Assembly: GCF_039543385.1 (NCBI RefSeq)
Contig: NZ_BAABJQ010000026.1
Span: 1-64,000, forward strand
Direction: 5' to 3'
From: Rugosimonospora acidiphila
GTDB lineage: Bacteria; Actinomycetota; Actinomycetes; Mycobacteriales; Micromonosporaceae
Length of the DNA: 64,000 nt
Positions 1-7,407 of this stretch are shown piece after piece. The position numbers were made by a program, and so were the translations under genes. The notes under the pieces were generated by a model, which was not told the DNA's origin, searched no databases, and was given only the letters and a program-made list of their open reading frames with translations. Positions within the stretch are counted from its first letter, which is position 1, and the number at the start of each line of letters is the position of its first letter.

Positions 1-1161
1 ATCGATCATGTTCAGCTCGTGGTCGATCTGCCGGTACGAGGCCGGGCTACTCTGGCGACCGCCCCACCGCCGGTGGGCGCCCTGCTCGGTCAGCTGGCGT
101 AGCCAGCTCATCTCGGTGTGCCCCTCGCCGACCTCGCACTCGGGCAGCGCGGGGGCGACGAGGTTCAGGTCGAACGCCAGCTCGGCGCCCAGCCTCGCGG
201 CGTGGGCCACCGCGCCCGGGTAGGCCGCGAACCGGGCCGCCATCTCGTCCCCGCCGCGCAGGTGCGCGACCGCGGCCGGTGGCAGCCAGCCGTCCATCTC
301 GTCGAGCGATCGACGGGCCCGTACCGCGGCCAGCGCGGCGGCCAGCCGGTGCCCGCTGGGCCGCGCGTAGTGCACGTTGCCGGTCGCCACCGCGGCCAGC
401 CCGTACCGGCGGGCCAGCGCCGCCAGCGCGTCGTTGGCCTCACCGTCGCCGGGGTACCCGTGGTCGGTCAGCTCCACCACCACACCGTCCCGGCCGAACA
501 GCGCCACCAGCCGCTCCAGCTCACCGGCGGCGGCCGGCACGCCACCGGCCGCGAGGGCGGCGCGGACGTGACCCTTGCGGCAGCCGGTCAGCACCACCGC
601 GTGGTCGCGCAGGGACTGGGCCACCTCGTCGAGGTCGTACACCGGCCGCCCCTTCTCGCCGCCCGCCAGTTGGGCCAGGGCGATGCTTCGGGACAGCCGC
701 GCGTACCCCCCGTGACCCCGGGCCAGTACCAGCAGGTGCCGGCCGGCCGGATCGGGCTCCCCGTTCTGCGCCCCCGGCAGCCCCAGCGACAGCTCGGCGC
801 CGAAGACGGTGGGCAACTCCAGTTCCCGGGCCGCCTCGGCCATCCGGACCACCCCGTACAGGCCGTCGTGGTCGGTGATCGCCAGCCCGGAAAGGCCCAG
901 CCGGTAAGCCTCCTCGACCAGCTCCTCCGGATGGCTGGCCCCGTCGAGGAAGCTGAAGTTGGTGTGGCAGTGCAACTCCACATAGTCCACTGTGGACTTC
1001 CCGCGGACCAGAGTGGGAGCCTGGTACGCGTCGCGCTTGTGGGACCAGGAGCCCCCGGAGTCGCCGGCCAGCGGGTCGGGCAGCAGCGCCCGGGCCTCGG
1101 GCCGCCCGGACAGCACCGCCTCCAGCCGCGACCACGGCACCTCTGGATTGCCGAACCCCAC
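1..1161 (-). CDS. dnaE2: Error-prone DNA polymerase III alpha subunit DnaE2/ImuC, N-terminal part (3' end outside window)
   Basis: The 387 codons present encode the start of a C-family DNA polymerase used in SOS mutagenesis. The N-terminal PHP domain begins with YVELHCHTNFSFLDGASHP, the DnaE2-type signature, followed by LAITDHDGLYG and later PHP motifs. Start is taken at GTG 1161 (a second GTG lies one codon upstream); an in-frame stop lies at 1198-1200. A LexA-type palindrome lies about 40 bp upstream, which fits the damage-inducible role known for this family. A TetR gene lies upstream on the same strand; no imuA or imuB is visible on this side. The catalytic polymerase domain is beyond the window edge. 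DnaE1 is less likely given the motif and the LexA box. Confidence 0.93.
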   Translation of the reverse strand, partial: MGFGNPEVPWSRLEAVLSGRPEARALLPDPLAGDSGGSWSHKRDAYQAPTLVRGKSTVDYVELHCHTNFSFLDGASHPEELVEEAYRLGLSGLAITDHDGLYGVVRMAEAARELELPTVFGAELSLGLPGAQNGEPDPAGRHLLVLARGHGGYARLSRSIALAQLAGGEKGRPVYDLDEVAQSLRDHAVVLTGCRKGHVRAALAAGGVPAAAGELERLVALFGRDGVVVELTDHGYPGDGEANDALAALARRYGLAAVATGNVHYARPSGHRLAAALAAVRARRSLDEMDGWLPPAAVAHLRGGDEMAARFAAYPGAVAHAARLGAELAFDLNLVAPALPECEVGEGHTEMSWLRQLTEQGAHRRWGGRQSSPASYRQIDHELNMID

Positions 1162-1201
1162 CACACACCCACCGACCCGCGCCGTATTCGTTCTCTCTCA
1201 T

Positions 1202-1217
1202 CAGAACATACGTTCGA
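1202..1217 (-). promoter_or_regulatory. LexA (SOS) box upstream of dnaE2
   Basis: On the minus strand the site reads TCGAAC-GTAT-GTTCTG. The actinobacterial LexA consensus is TCGAAC-N4-GTTCGA, so only the last two bases of one arm differ. It sits 41 bp upstream of the dnaE2 GTG, a normal operator position. Binding by LexA is inferred from the motif and the gene it precedes. Confidence 0.8.
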
Positions 1218-1256
1218 AAGGCCGGAATTTTGGGGGATTCTCGCGCCGGGTGGGCG

Positions 1257-1928
1257 CTATCGGCCCTTCTGCCGAGCGCAGAGGCCGACGCAGGTGGCGG
1301 TGAGCAGGCGGGTCAGCGTCGAGGTGAAGTCGAGGGCCCAGGTGGGTGCGATCGACGGGTCGTCGGAGTAGGCCCGGGCGAGGCTCTCGGGCGGGTGCCC
1401 GACCTGCCAGAGCGTGGCGGCGAGCGCGTTGGCGGCGGTCACCACGTCGAGGGCGCGGTCGCGGTCGAGGTCGGGGGCCGCCTCGGCGATCGCGTCGACC
1501 ATGGCGCTGAGGGCGGCATGGCTGATCCGCTTGAAATCGGCCACGTGTCCCAGGGCGGCCTCGTGTTCGAGGTGCAGCGGCACATTGGCGAGCAGGTCGC
1601 AGAAGAGCGGGTCGGCGTCCAGCCCGGACACCAGGATCTCCGCGAGCGTCGGGGCGGTGACTGGAGCCTGGGCGCGTAACGCGGCGGAGGCGAACTCGGA
1701 CCAGCGGGTCCAGCCCTCCGTCGCCAACCGCAGCAGGACGTCCTTGTGCGAGGGGAAGTAGCGGCGCATGGCGGAGTGGTGGACCCCGGCGCGGTCGGCG
1801 ACGGCGGTCAGGGTGACCGAGGCCACGCCGGTCTCCAGTGCCAGGGATCGCGCGGCCTCGATCAGGTCGTCGGCGCGCTGGCGTTTGCGGTCCGCGGAGC
1901 GCGCGCGCTGGAACGAGGTGTCGGGCAT
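1257..1928 (-). CDS. TetR-family transcriptional regulator
   Basis: A 223-residue one-component repressor. The N-terminal helix-turn-helix is clear: the helix VTLTAVADRAGVHHSAMRRYF is followed by PSHKDVLLRLATEGW, as in TetR regulators. The C-terminal ligand domain is not assignable. I chose ATG 1928; an upstream in-frame GTG at 1946 would lie inside the palindrome 1940-1958 and is less likely. The gene is divergent from the SDR gene at 2031, and both palindromes lie between them, so autoregulation plus control of the SDR gene is the simplest reading. Confidence 0.88.
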   Translation of the reverse strand: MPDTSFQRARSADRKRQRADDLIEAARSLALETGVASVTLTAVADRAGVHHSAMRRYFPSHKDVLLRLATEGWTRWSEFASAALRAQAPVTAPTLAEILVSGLDADPLFCDLLANVPLHLEHEAALGHVADFKRISHAALSAMVDAIAEAAPDLDRDRALDVVTAANALAATLWQVGHPPESLARAYSDDPSIAPTWALDFTSTLTRLLTATCVGLCARQKGR

Positions 1929-1939
1929 GTCACCAGGGT

Positions 1940-1958
1940 AACGCACACGCTGTGCGTT
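1940..1958. promoter_or_regulatory. TetR operator O1 (8-3-8 perfect palindrome)
   Basis: AACGCACA-CGC-TGTGCGTT is a perfect inverted repeat immediately upstream of the TetR start. The same 8-3-8 architecture recurs at 1991-2009. A site like this next to a TetR gene and in a divergent promoter is a probable operator. Confidence 0.75.
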
Positions 1959-1990
1959 GCGGGTGTGCCCTGCGGCGTCGTACCGTCGTT

Positions 1991-2009
1991 AGCGCACAGG
2001 ATATGCGTT
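1991..2009. promoter_or_regulatory. TetR operator O2 (imperfect copy of O1)
   Basis: AGCGCACA-GGA-TATGCGTT keeps the spacing and most of the bases of O1 (GCGCACA or CGCACA arms). It ends about 21 bp before the SDR start, where a bound repressor would block transcription of the SDR gene. Confidence 0.7.
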
Positions 2010-2030
2010 AGCGACTGAGGAGGTGTCGTC

Positions 2031-2894
2031 GTGAGCGGCGACCAGGGACGCAGAACACTGATCGTGACCGGTGCGACCTCGGGCATGGGCCGGGCCATCG
2101 CCCTGCGGGCAGCGCGGGCCGGCTGGGCGACCATCGCCACCGTCCGCGACCCGGAGCGGGCGCGGGCGCTGGAGTTCGACGCCAAGGAACAAAGGCTGGA
2201 ACTGGACATCAGGTACCTCGACATCACCGACCACCCCGCCGTGACCGAGGTGGTCGAGGCGGTCGGCCGGGACTACGGGCACATCGACGCCGTGGTGAGC
2301 CAGGCCGGCGGCATCTTCGCCCTCGGCACGGCGGAGCAGATCCCCATGGCGGGGTTCCGCGCCACCATGGAGAACAATTTCTTCGGCAACCTGGCGGTGA
2401 TCAGGGCCGTACTGCCGCACCTGCGCGCCAGCCGGGGCCGCCTGATCACCACCACCAGTGCCAACGGGGCGATCGCCGCTCCCTACAACGACGCCTATGC
2501 CGCCTCGAAGTTCGCCCTCGAGGGCGTCATGGAGGGCGTGGCACCGCTGCTCGCCCGGTTCGGCGTGAAGGCCACCATCCTCGAACCCGGTCCGATCGCC
2601 ACCGACGTGATGGCCCCACGCCGGCGGGAGCGGCTGATCGCGCCGGTGCCGGTGCCCGACGACCCGTACGTCGACCCGTGGGTCTTTCTCGAGCGCGTCA
2701 TCGCCCATACCGGCGCGGTGCAGCCCGCCGAGGACGTCGCCCGGCAGGTCCTGGAGTTGCTGGACGCCGAAGCGCCGCCGCTGCGGGCGCAGACCTCGCC
2801 GTGGACCACCGAGTTCGTCACGCCGAAGCTGGCCGACGCCGACGGGAGCCGGGCGTTCACCGCGCTGGAGGACTACCTGAGGCTGGGCGACTGA
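2031..2894 (+). CDS. Short-chain dehydrogenase/reductase (classical SDR)
   Basis: A 287-residue NAD(P)-dependent oxidoreductase. Residues 13-20 (TGATSGMG) form the cofactor Gly motif. The usual NAG motif is replaced by a QAG. The catalytic Ser lies in TTTSANG and the Tyr-Lys pair in YNDAYAASK. The C-terminal region is longer than in the smallest SDRs. The GTG start is preceded by GAGGAGG at good spacing. The substrate is unknown. Its divergent TetR neighbour and the two operators suggest that the regulator senses the substrate or a related compound. Confidence 0.88.
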   Translation: MSGDQGRRTLIVTGATSGMGRAIALRAARAGWATIATVRDPERARALEFDAKEQRLELDIRYLDITDHPAVTEVVEAVGRDYGHIDAVVSQAGGIFALGTAEQIPMAGFRATMENNFFGNLAVIRAVLPHLRASRGRLITTTSANGAIAAPYNDAYAASKFALEGVMEGVAPLLARFGVKATILEPGPIATDVMAPRRRERLIAPVPVPDDPYVDPWVFLERVIAHTGAVQPAEDVARQVLELLDAEAPPLRAQTSPWTTEFVTPKLADADGSRAFTALEDYLRLGD

Positions 2895-2900
2895 GACCCC

Positions 2901-2930
2901 CCGCCGGCCGGCCATCGGGCCGGTCGGCGG
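2901..2930 (+). terminator. Strong GC hairpin after SDR gene
   Basis: A 13-bp stem (12 of 13 pairs) closes a 4-base loop (ATCG at 2914-2917) seven bases after the SDR stop. There is no T-tract, as is common in high-GC actinomycetes. It may end the SDR transcript or reduce read-through into the gene at 2960. Confidence 0.55.
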
Positions 2931-2959
2931 GTACCCGACCCAACGATCGAGGAGCCACC

Positions 2960-3334
2960 ATGGCCGTCATCGACTACCTCACCCGCACGAAGACCGTGCA
3001 CCTCGCCACCGAACTGGCCAACGGGGGCGAAGTCGTGACCCCCATCTGGGCGGTGGTGGTGGACGGCGTCGGGTACATCCGCAGCGGCTACGGCCCGCAG
3101 TCCAAGTGGTACCGGCGGGTGCGACGCACCGGCCGGGCGACGTTCATCGACGGACCCAGGCGGTACCCGGTGGCCATCGAGAACCTGAACGACGACCCGG
3201 TCAACCGCGCGGTCGACGAGGCGTACCGGGCCAAGTACCGCTGGCAGTTCGGCGCGCTGCGCCAGGTCGTCTCGCCACGCGTGCGGGCCTACACGATGCG
3301 GGTCGAGCCGCTGACGCCCGACGCGGACGGGTGA
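2960..3334 (+). CDS. DUF2255-like small protein
   Basis: A 124-residue soluble protein. The segment TPIWAVVVDGVGYIRSGYGP followed by SKWYRR resembles DUF2255 and FMN-binding split-barrel proteins (pyridoxamine-phosphate-oxidase-like). No catalytic residues can be assigned. Start ATG 2960 has GAGGAG 9 bases upstream; a longer in-frame reading into the SDR gene lacks such a signal. It follows the SDR gene in the same direction with a hairpin between, so the two may be partly co-transcribed. Confidence 0.65.
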   Translation: MAVIDYLTRTKTVHLATELANGGEVVTPIWAVVVDGVGYIRSGYGPQSKWYRRVRRTGRATFIDGPRRYPVAIENLNDDPVNRAVDEAYRAKYRWQFGALRQVVSPRVRAYTMRVEPLTPDADG

Positions 3335-3436
3335 GCGGACCCACCGTGGCGCGGGGCGGCGGGGCGCCTCCAGTAACGTGCGGGGCGGGGCATCACCATC
3401 GCCCGGCGGTCGGCCGGGCCGTCCGGAAGGAGCGCG

Positions 3437-4288
3437 ATGGCCGTCGTCGGCATCCACAGCGCCGGTCACATGGGCGCGGGCCTCGGCCACGCCCTGCGTT
3501 CCGGCGGAGCCACCGTGCTCACCACCACCCAGGGGCGGTCCGACCGCACGGCACGGCTGGCCGCCGAGGCCGGCCTCGACGTGGTGGCCTCGCTCGACGA
3601 GGTGGTCCGGCGGGCCGACGTCGTGCTGGTGGTCACGCCGCCCGGCGCGGCCGGCCACGCCGCCCGCGAGCTGCGCGCGGCGGCCACCCGTACCGGGGCC
3701 GATCCACTGGTCGCCGACCTCAACGCCATCTCGCCGTCCACTGTGGACGAAGTGGCCGGCATCCTGGCGCCGCTGGACTTCGTGGACGGCTCGATCTCCG
3801 GCCCACCGCCGACGGTGCGCCCCGGTGCCCGGCTCTACTTCTCCGGCCCGCGCGCCGGCGAGGTGGCCGGGCTGCCCTGGCGGGACGTCGAGCCCATCGT
3901 GCTGGGCGAGCGGCCGGGCACCGCCAGCGCGCTGAAGATGTGCACGGCAAGTGTCTACAAGGGACTCGTCGGGCTGTACGCCCAGGCGATGCGGGTGGCC
4001 GAAACCCACGGGGTACTCGACGAGGTGCTCGCCGACCTGACCGGCAGCGGGTACGACGGGCGCGAGTACAGCGTCGCGGTCGCCACGGCCGCCAGCAAGG
4101 CACACCGGTACGTGCCGGAGATGCGCGAGATCGCGGCCACCCAGCGCGCCGCCGGCCTGACCCCGGCTCTGTTCGAGGCGTTCGCCGAGGTGTACGCGCA
4201 GATCGCCGGCACCGAACTGGCCGGCGAGGACCCGGAGTCGGTGAGCCGCACGATCGGCGCGGACGAGGTCGTCCGCCGGCTGCGCTGA
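3437..4288 (+). CDS. NAD(P)-binding oxidoreductase, 6-phosphogluconate dehydrogenase-like (DUF1932)
   Basis: A 283-residue protein. The N-terminal Rossmann fold starts with VVGIHSAGHMGAGLG, then DVVLVVTPPG, as in 3-hydroxyisobutyrate/6-phosphogluconate dehydrogenase relatives. The C-terminal half is helical, with SALKMCTASVYKGLVGLY where these enzymes carry their catalytic lysine, and matches DUF1932-type domains. Start ATG 3437 has GGAAGGAG upstream. The substrate is not predictable. Confidence 0.75.
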   Translation: MAVVGIHSAGHMGAGLGHALRSGGATVLTTTQGRSDRTARLAAEAGLDVVASLDEVVRRADVVLVVTPPGAAGHAARELRAAATRTGADPLVADLNAISPSTVDEVAGILAPLDFVDGSISGPPPTVRPGARLYFSGPRAGEVAGLPWRDVEPIVLGERPGTASALKMCTASVYKGLVGLYAQAMRVAETHGVLDEVLADLTGSGYDGREYSVAVATAASKAHRYVPEMREIAATQRAAGLTPALFEAFAEVYAQIAGTELAGEDPESVSRTIGADEVVRRLR

Positions 4289-4305
4289 GCCGTTCCACGC
4301 CCGGT

Positions 4306-4962
4306 TCAGGCGAGCCGGGCGCGGACCTCCATCAGCGCGAAGCCGAGCAGGTTGTGGCCGCGCCAGGTGGCCGGGTTGCCGGCGCGCGGATCCGTGGCCG
4401 CCAGGCCGATGCCCCAGACCCGATCCACCGGACTGGCCTCGACCAGCACCCGCTCGCCGGTGCCGCGCAGGTACTCGCGGAGGTCCGGGTGCGCGCCGAA
4501 CTTGGCCAGATTACCGGCGGTGACGATGTCGCGGCGGTGAGCTTCCCAGGTGGCCTGGTCGAATCCCCGCACCCCCCGGCCCAGCGCCTTGACCGCGCCG
4601 GGGTGCGGCGCAGCCAGCATCCGCTCGACGATCGCCTCGTCGCCGAACAGCCGGGCCTTGCCCACCATCATGTAATGCTCGGCCGTGGCGTACGTGATGC
4701 CGTCGGCGACGAACGGGGACTGCCACCACTGGCTCAGGCAGCCCGGTCCGACGCCGCCGTCGCGGCTGGGCTGGTGTCCCCAGAAGAGGAGGTACTTCAG
4801 CCGTTCGCCACGCCGCGACCGCGCGAGCAGCTCGGCGACGTCCCACGGGAACGAGGCGCTGTCCCGCGGGAACGAGGCGCTGTTGCGCGGGGATGAACCA
4901 GCGTCTCGCGGGGCGGTGGCGGCGTCGCGCGAAAGCGGGGCGGATCCGGGCATGGTCGGCAT
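4306..4962 (-). CDS. NADAR family protein (YbiA/DUF1768-like N-glycosidase)
   Basis: A protein of up to 218 residues. From about residue 55 it carries the NADAR domain: YLLFWGHQ, then CLSQWWQSPFVADGITYATAEHYMM, KARLFGD and VWGIGL near the end. NADAR proteins cleave N-glycosidic bonds in damaged riboflavin-pathway intermediates or ADP-ribosylated substrates. The first 45 residues are a low-complexity set of 7-residue units (variants of PRDSASF) encoded by 21-bp repeats. No in-frame start exists between these repeats and the domain, so ATG 4962 or 4953 is used. It converges on the DUF1932 gene. Confidence 0.82.
   Translation of the reverse strand: MPTMPGSAPLSRDAATAPRDAGSSPRNSASFPRDSASFPWDVAELLARSRRGERLKYLLFWGHQPSRDGGVGPGCLSQWWQSPFVADGITYATAEHYMMVGKARLFGDEAIVERMLAAPHPGAVKALGRGVRGFDQATWEAHRRDIVTAGNLAKFGAHPDLREYLRGTGERVLVEASPVDRVWGIGLAATDPRAGNPATWRGHNLLGFALMEVRARLA
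4847..4951 (-). repeat. 21-bp tandem repeat coding the N-terminus of the NADAR protein
   Basis: Units begin at 4847, 4868, 4889, 4910 and 4931. The first two share a 16-base identical core (GGGAACGAGGCGCTGT on the plus strand) and the rest are diverged. The 21-bp period keeps the frame and gives 7-residue repeats rich in Pro, Arg, Asp and Ser. Confidence 0.75.
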
Positions 4963-5077
4963 GGTGCCATCCGGGCGCGTTCGCGCGCCAGCCAATTGGC
5001 GTGACGCGATTCGGTACCGGCCACCATGGTCCGTTAGCGTATGGTCCCGCGACGGCGATGTGTGGGAGGGCGTTGGC

Positions 5078-5389
5078 ATGCTGGGGATGGGTAAGCGGTA
5101 TCGGGTGGTGCTGCGCGGTGATGGTGTGGTCCGGGCGTGGCCTGCGCAGACGCGCGCACAGGCATTGGCGAGATTCGCCGAGCGGGTGGAGGCGGGCGAG
5201 TTCTCCCCGTGGGACGGGCAGCGGTTGATGGTGGTGTCGGAGGAGGAGTGGGCCCGGTTGGGTGGCCCCGAGGTGGCGGTGGACGCGGGCGCCGATGAGC
5301 TGGTGGGTGCGTCGTCGGGGCGGGGGTCCGAGGGCTCGGGCGGGGCACGGCGGGGGTTGTTCGGATTCTTCTCGCGGTCGAAGTCCTGA
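5078..5389 (+). CDS. Small hypothetical protein
   Basis: A 103-residue protein, not recognised. ATG 5078 has a GGGAGGG ribosome site nine bases upstream. The first 60 residues (KRYRVVLRGDGVVRAW, then a helix ALARFAERVEAGEF) look folded; the rest is Gly/Ser-rich and ends in a basic patch (GLFGFFSRSKS). It has no signal peptide or membrane segment. It is divergent from NADAR with about 115 bp between them. Confidence 0.6.
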   Translation: MLGMGKRYRVVLRGDGVVRAWPAQTRAQALARFAERVEAGEFSPWDGQRLMVVSEEEWARLGGPEVAVDAGADELVGASSGRGSEGSGGARRGLFGFFSRSKS

Positions 5390-5438
5390 CCGTCGGGCGT
5401 GCGCGCCCGCCCGTCGCGGGCGCCGACGCGTCGCGGTC

Positions 5439-6110
5439 TCAACGGAAGGCGAGCTGAGCGACCAGGTACACCACCCCCGTGGCGACCGCGCCGAGCAGCG
5501 TCATGGGGACCAGCGCGGCCAGCCCGCGCAGCCGGTCGGCGCCGCCGCGGCCCAGCAGCGGTGGCAGCACCACGCCGAGGCCGACCATCAGCGCGGCCTC
5601 GCCCGCCTGGCGCACCACGACGGCCAGGTAGAGCCCCTCGGCGACGAACACGGCGCCGAGCGCGCCGAGGGCCGCCGCCCGGTACACCGGCCGCCCGGCG
5701 CGCGACAGCGCGCCCGCCACCCCGAAGATGGGTCCGGCCACCACGGCCACCGCTATCCACACGGCCGGACCGGTCAGGGCCGCGCGGCTCACGTCGTCGC
5801 GCAGGAAGGCGGTGGTCGACCCGTAGTACCCGACCACCGCGCCGACCAGCACCAGCGTGCCCGCCACGGCGGCGCGAAAGCCGCGTACCGGCAGGGCGGC
5901 GCCGGCCCCGAAGGCGGCCAGCGACCAGACCGCGCCCGAGTTGCCCAGATGGTTGAGAACGCCCGGCAACGTACCCTGCATCTCCAGGGTCAGCCCGCCG
6001 ACGGCGAGACCGGCCAGGGCGCAGACGAGCAGGGACAGCGCCGGGTGGGGGCGCCTGGGCAGCGACTCGATCACCCGTCGATGATGCGCTGGTGGCCGGC
6101 CTCCCGACAT
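5439..6110 (-). CDS. Multi-pass membrane protein (DUF6518-like)
   Basis: A 223-residue protein with about six hydrophobic segments, starting with LSLLVCALAGLAVGGLTL, and short Arg-containing loops. It resembles the actinobacterial DUF6518 family of unknown function. ATG 6110 is used; GTG 6074 is an alternative that removes 12 residues of non-hydrophobic leader. It is divergent from the DUF1295 gene by 67 bp. Confidence 0.7.
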   Translation of the reverse strand: MSGGRPPAHHRRVIESLPRRPHPALSLLVCALAGLAVGGLTLEMQGTLPGVLNHLGNSGAVWSLAAFGAGAALPVRGFRAAVAGTLVLVGAVVGYYGSTTAFLRDDVSRAALTGPAVWIAVAVVAGPIFGVAGALSRAGRPVYRAAALGALGAVFVAEGLYLAVVVRQAGEAALMVGLGVVLPPLLGRGGADRLRGLAALVPMTLLGAVATGVVYLVAQLAFR

Positions 6111-6177
6111 CGGGGAGGCCCCCTAGCGCGCCCGGGGCGGGCTGGGCCGGCGGCCCCGTCATCAGTAGGGTGCGTTC

Positions 6178-7005
6178 ATGCATGCGTTCGTCCACTGCCT
6201 CGAAGTCCTCGCCGGGGTCTGCGCCGCCGTCTGGGTGGTGTCGCTGCTGACGAACGAGCACTCCTGGGTCGACCGGATCTGGTCGATCATCCCGGTGGCG
6301 TATCTGGCCGTGTTCGCCGCCGCGGCCGGCTTCGCGGACGCGCGGCTGGACACGATGTTCGCGCTGGTCGCCCTCTGGGGGGCCCGGCTGACCTTCAACT
6401 TCGCCCGCAAGGGCGGCTACGCGCCCGGGGGCGAGGACTACCGCTGGGTCGTCCTGCGCGGCCGGATGCCGCGGTGGCGCTTCGAACTGTTCAACCTGTT
6501 CTTCATCACCATCTATCAGAACGTGATCCTGCTGCTGATCTGCCTGCCGGCGTGGACGGCGCTGCGCCACCGCGGCACGTTCGGGACGGGCGACGTGGTG
6601 GTGGCCGTCGCCTTCCTCGCCTGCCTGGTCGGCGAGACGGTCGCCGACCAGCAGCAGTGGAACTTCCAGCGGTGGAAGAAGGCCGAGACGGCCGGGGGGC
6701 GCGACCCTCGTCCGCGGTTCGTGTCGACCGGACTGTTCCGGTACTCCCGGCACCCGAACTTCTTCTTCGAGCAGGCGCAGTGGTGGCTGGTGTTCGCGTT
6801 CGGGGCGGTCGCGGCCGGCTCGCCGTGGCAGTGGACGGTCGTCGGGGCGGTGCTGCTGACCCTGCTGTTCGTCGGCTCGACCGTGTTCACCGAGAGCATC
6901 ACCAGATCGCGCTACCCGGAGTACGCCGACTACCAGCGGGCGACCTCGCCGGTCATTCCGTGGTTCTCGCGGCACCGGCCGGAGCCGGAGCGGGCCACCC
7001 CGTGA
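6178..7005 (+). CDS. DUF1295 / steroid-5-alpha-reductase-like membrane protein
   Basis: A 275-residue integral membrane protein with six or more hydrophobic helices. The C-terminal signature of the family is present: GLFRYSRHPNFFFEQAQWW, then ESITRSRYPEYADYQ. Relatives reduce double bonds in lipids or steroids using NAD(P)H. The actual substrate is unknown. ATG 6178 begins directly at the first helix. Confidence 0.85.
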   Translation: MHAFVHCLEVLAGVCAAVWVVSLLTNEHSWVDRIWSIIPVAYLAVFAAAAGFADARLDTMFALVALWGARLTFNFARKGGYAPGGEDYRWVVLRGRMPRWRFELFNLFFITIYQNVILLLICLPAWTALRHRGTFGTGDVVVAVAFLACLVGETVADQQQWNFQRWKKAETAGGRDPRPRFVSTGLFRYSRHPNFFFEQAQWWLVFAFGAVAAGSPWQWTVVGAVLLTLLFVGSTVFTESITRSRYPEYADYQRATSPVIPWFSRHRPEPERATP

Positions 7006-7060
7006 CGGGCCGGGCCGCACCCCGACCGGGCCGGGCCAGTTCATAGGGGTTCGGACCCGG

Positions 7061-7090
7061 TTGCGAGGGCCGGCAGCGCGGAGGTAGCGT
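7061..7090 (+). promoter_or_regulatory. Putative housekeeping promoter for ahcY leader
   Basis: TTGCGA (7061-7066) and TAGCGT (7085-7090) are separated by 18 bases, a usable sigma-70-type pair. Transcription would begin near 7097, just upstream of the riboswitch. This is a motif match only. Confidence 0.45.
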
Positions 7091-7117
7091 CGAATCCATC
7101 GCGGTTCGTTCCGCGGT

Positions 7118-7190
7118 CACGCCCGAGAGGCGCTGCGACGGATTCCATCCGCCACGCTCGGGCGCTGACTAACCATCAAGGGCGCCTCCT
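7118..7190 (+). promoter_or_regulatory. S-adenosylhomocysteine (SAH) riboswitch
   Basis: The leader of ahcY contains an 8-bp P1 stem (CGCCCGAG 7120-7127 with CTCGGGCG 7157-7164) enclosing the conserved GGCGCTGCGAC run and a GGAT/ATCC hairpin. Downstream AACCATCAAGGGCGCC can supply the pseudoknot strand. This matches the known SAH aptamer, which turns on SAH recycling genes when SAH is high. Its place before adenosylhomocysteinase is the standard context. Confidence 0.85.
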
Positions 7191-7206
7191 GTCATCAGAG
7201 GAGGCG
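7183..7206 (+). terminator. Perfect 8-bp hairpin after the SAH aptamer (expression platform candidate)
   Basis: CGCCTCCT and AGGAGGCG flank an 8-base loop. It overlaps the 3' edge of the aptamer, so it could compete with the pseudoknot and act as a conditional terminator. The T-content after it is weak (AGTCTTCTG). About 200 bases of untranslated leader follow before ahcY. Confidence 0.5.
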
Positions 7207-7407
7207 AGTCTTCTGCCATCAACCACGCGGCACCGGCCCATCGCGATCCGTCGCCGGGCGTAGCGCGAACCCTCGCGCGCCCGCCGACCCCCACTCGCCG
7301 TACCCGCCTGCGCGACCACCCCACCGTGGCCGCGCGCCGGGTCGATCGGTCGTGCCCGTGGCACGGCAGGCGGCACCTCGCCTTCGACCGGGAAGTGAGG
7401 AAGAAGC

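Noticed and set aside
118..1371. Long plus-strand frame over dnaE2
   Set aside because: Its translation is Gln/Gly/Arg-rich with no fold, while the opposite strand encodes a textbook DnaE2 N-terminus.
4306..7044. A continuous minus-strand frame of over 900 codons
   Set aside because: Only its last 218 codons (NADAR) make sense. The rest runs antisense through two clear membrane-protein genes and is a GC-rich artefact.
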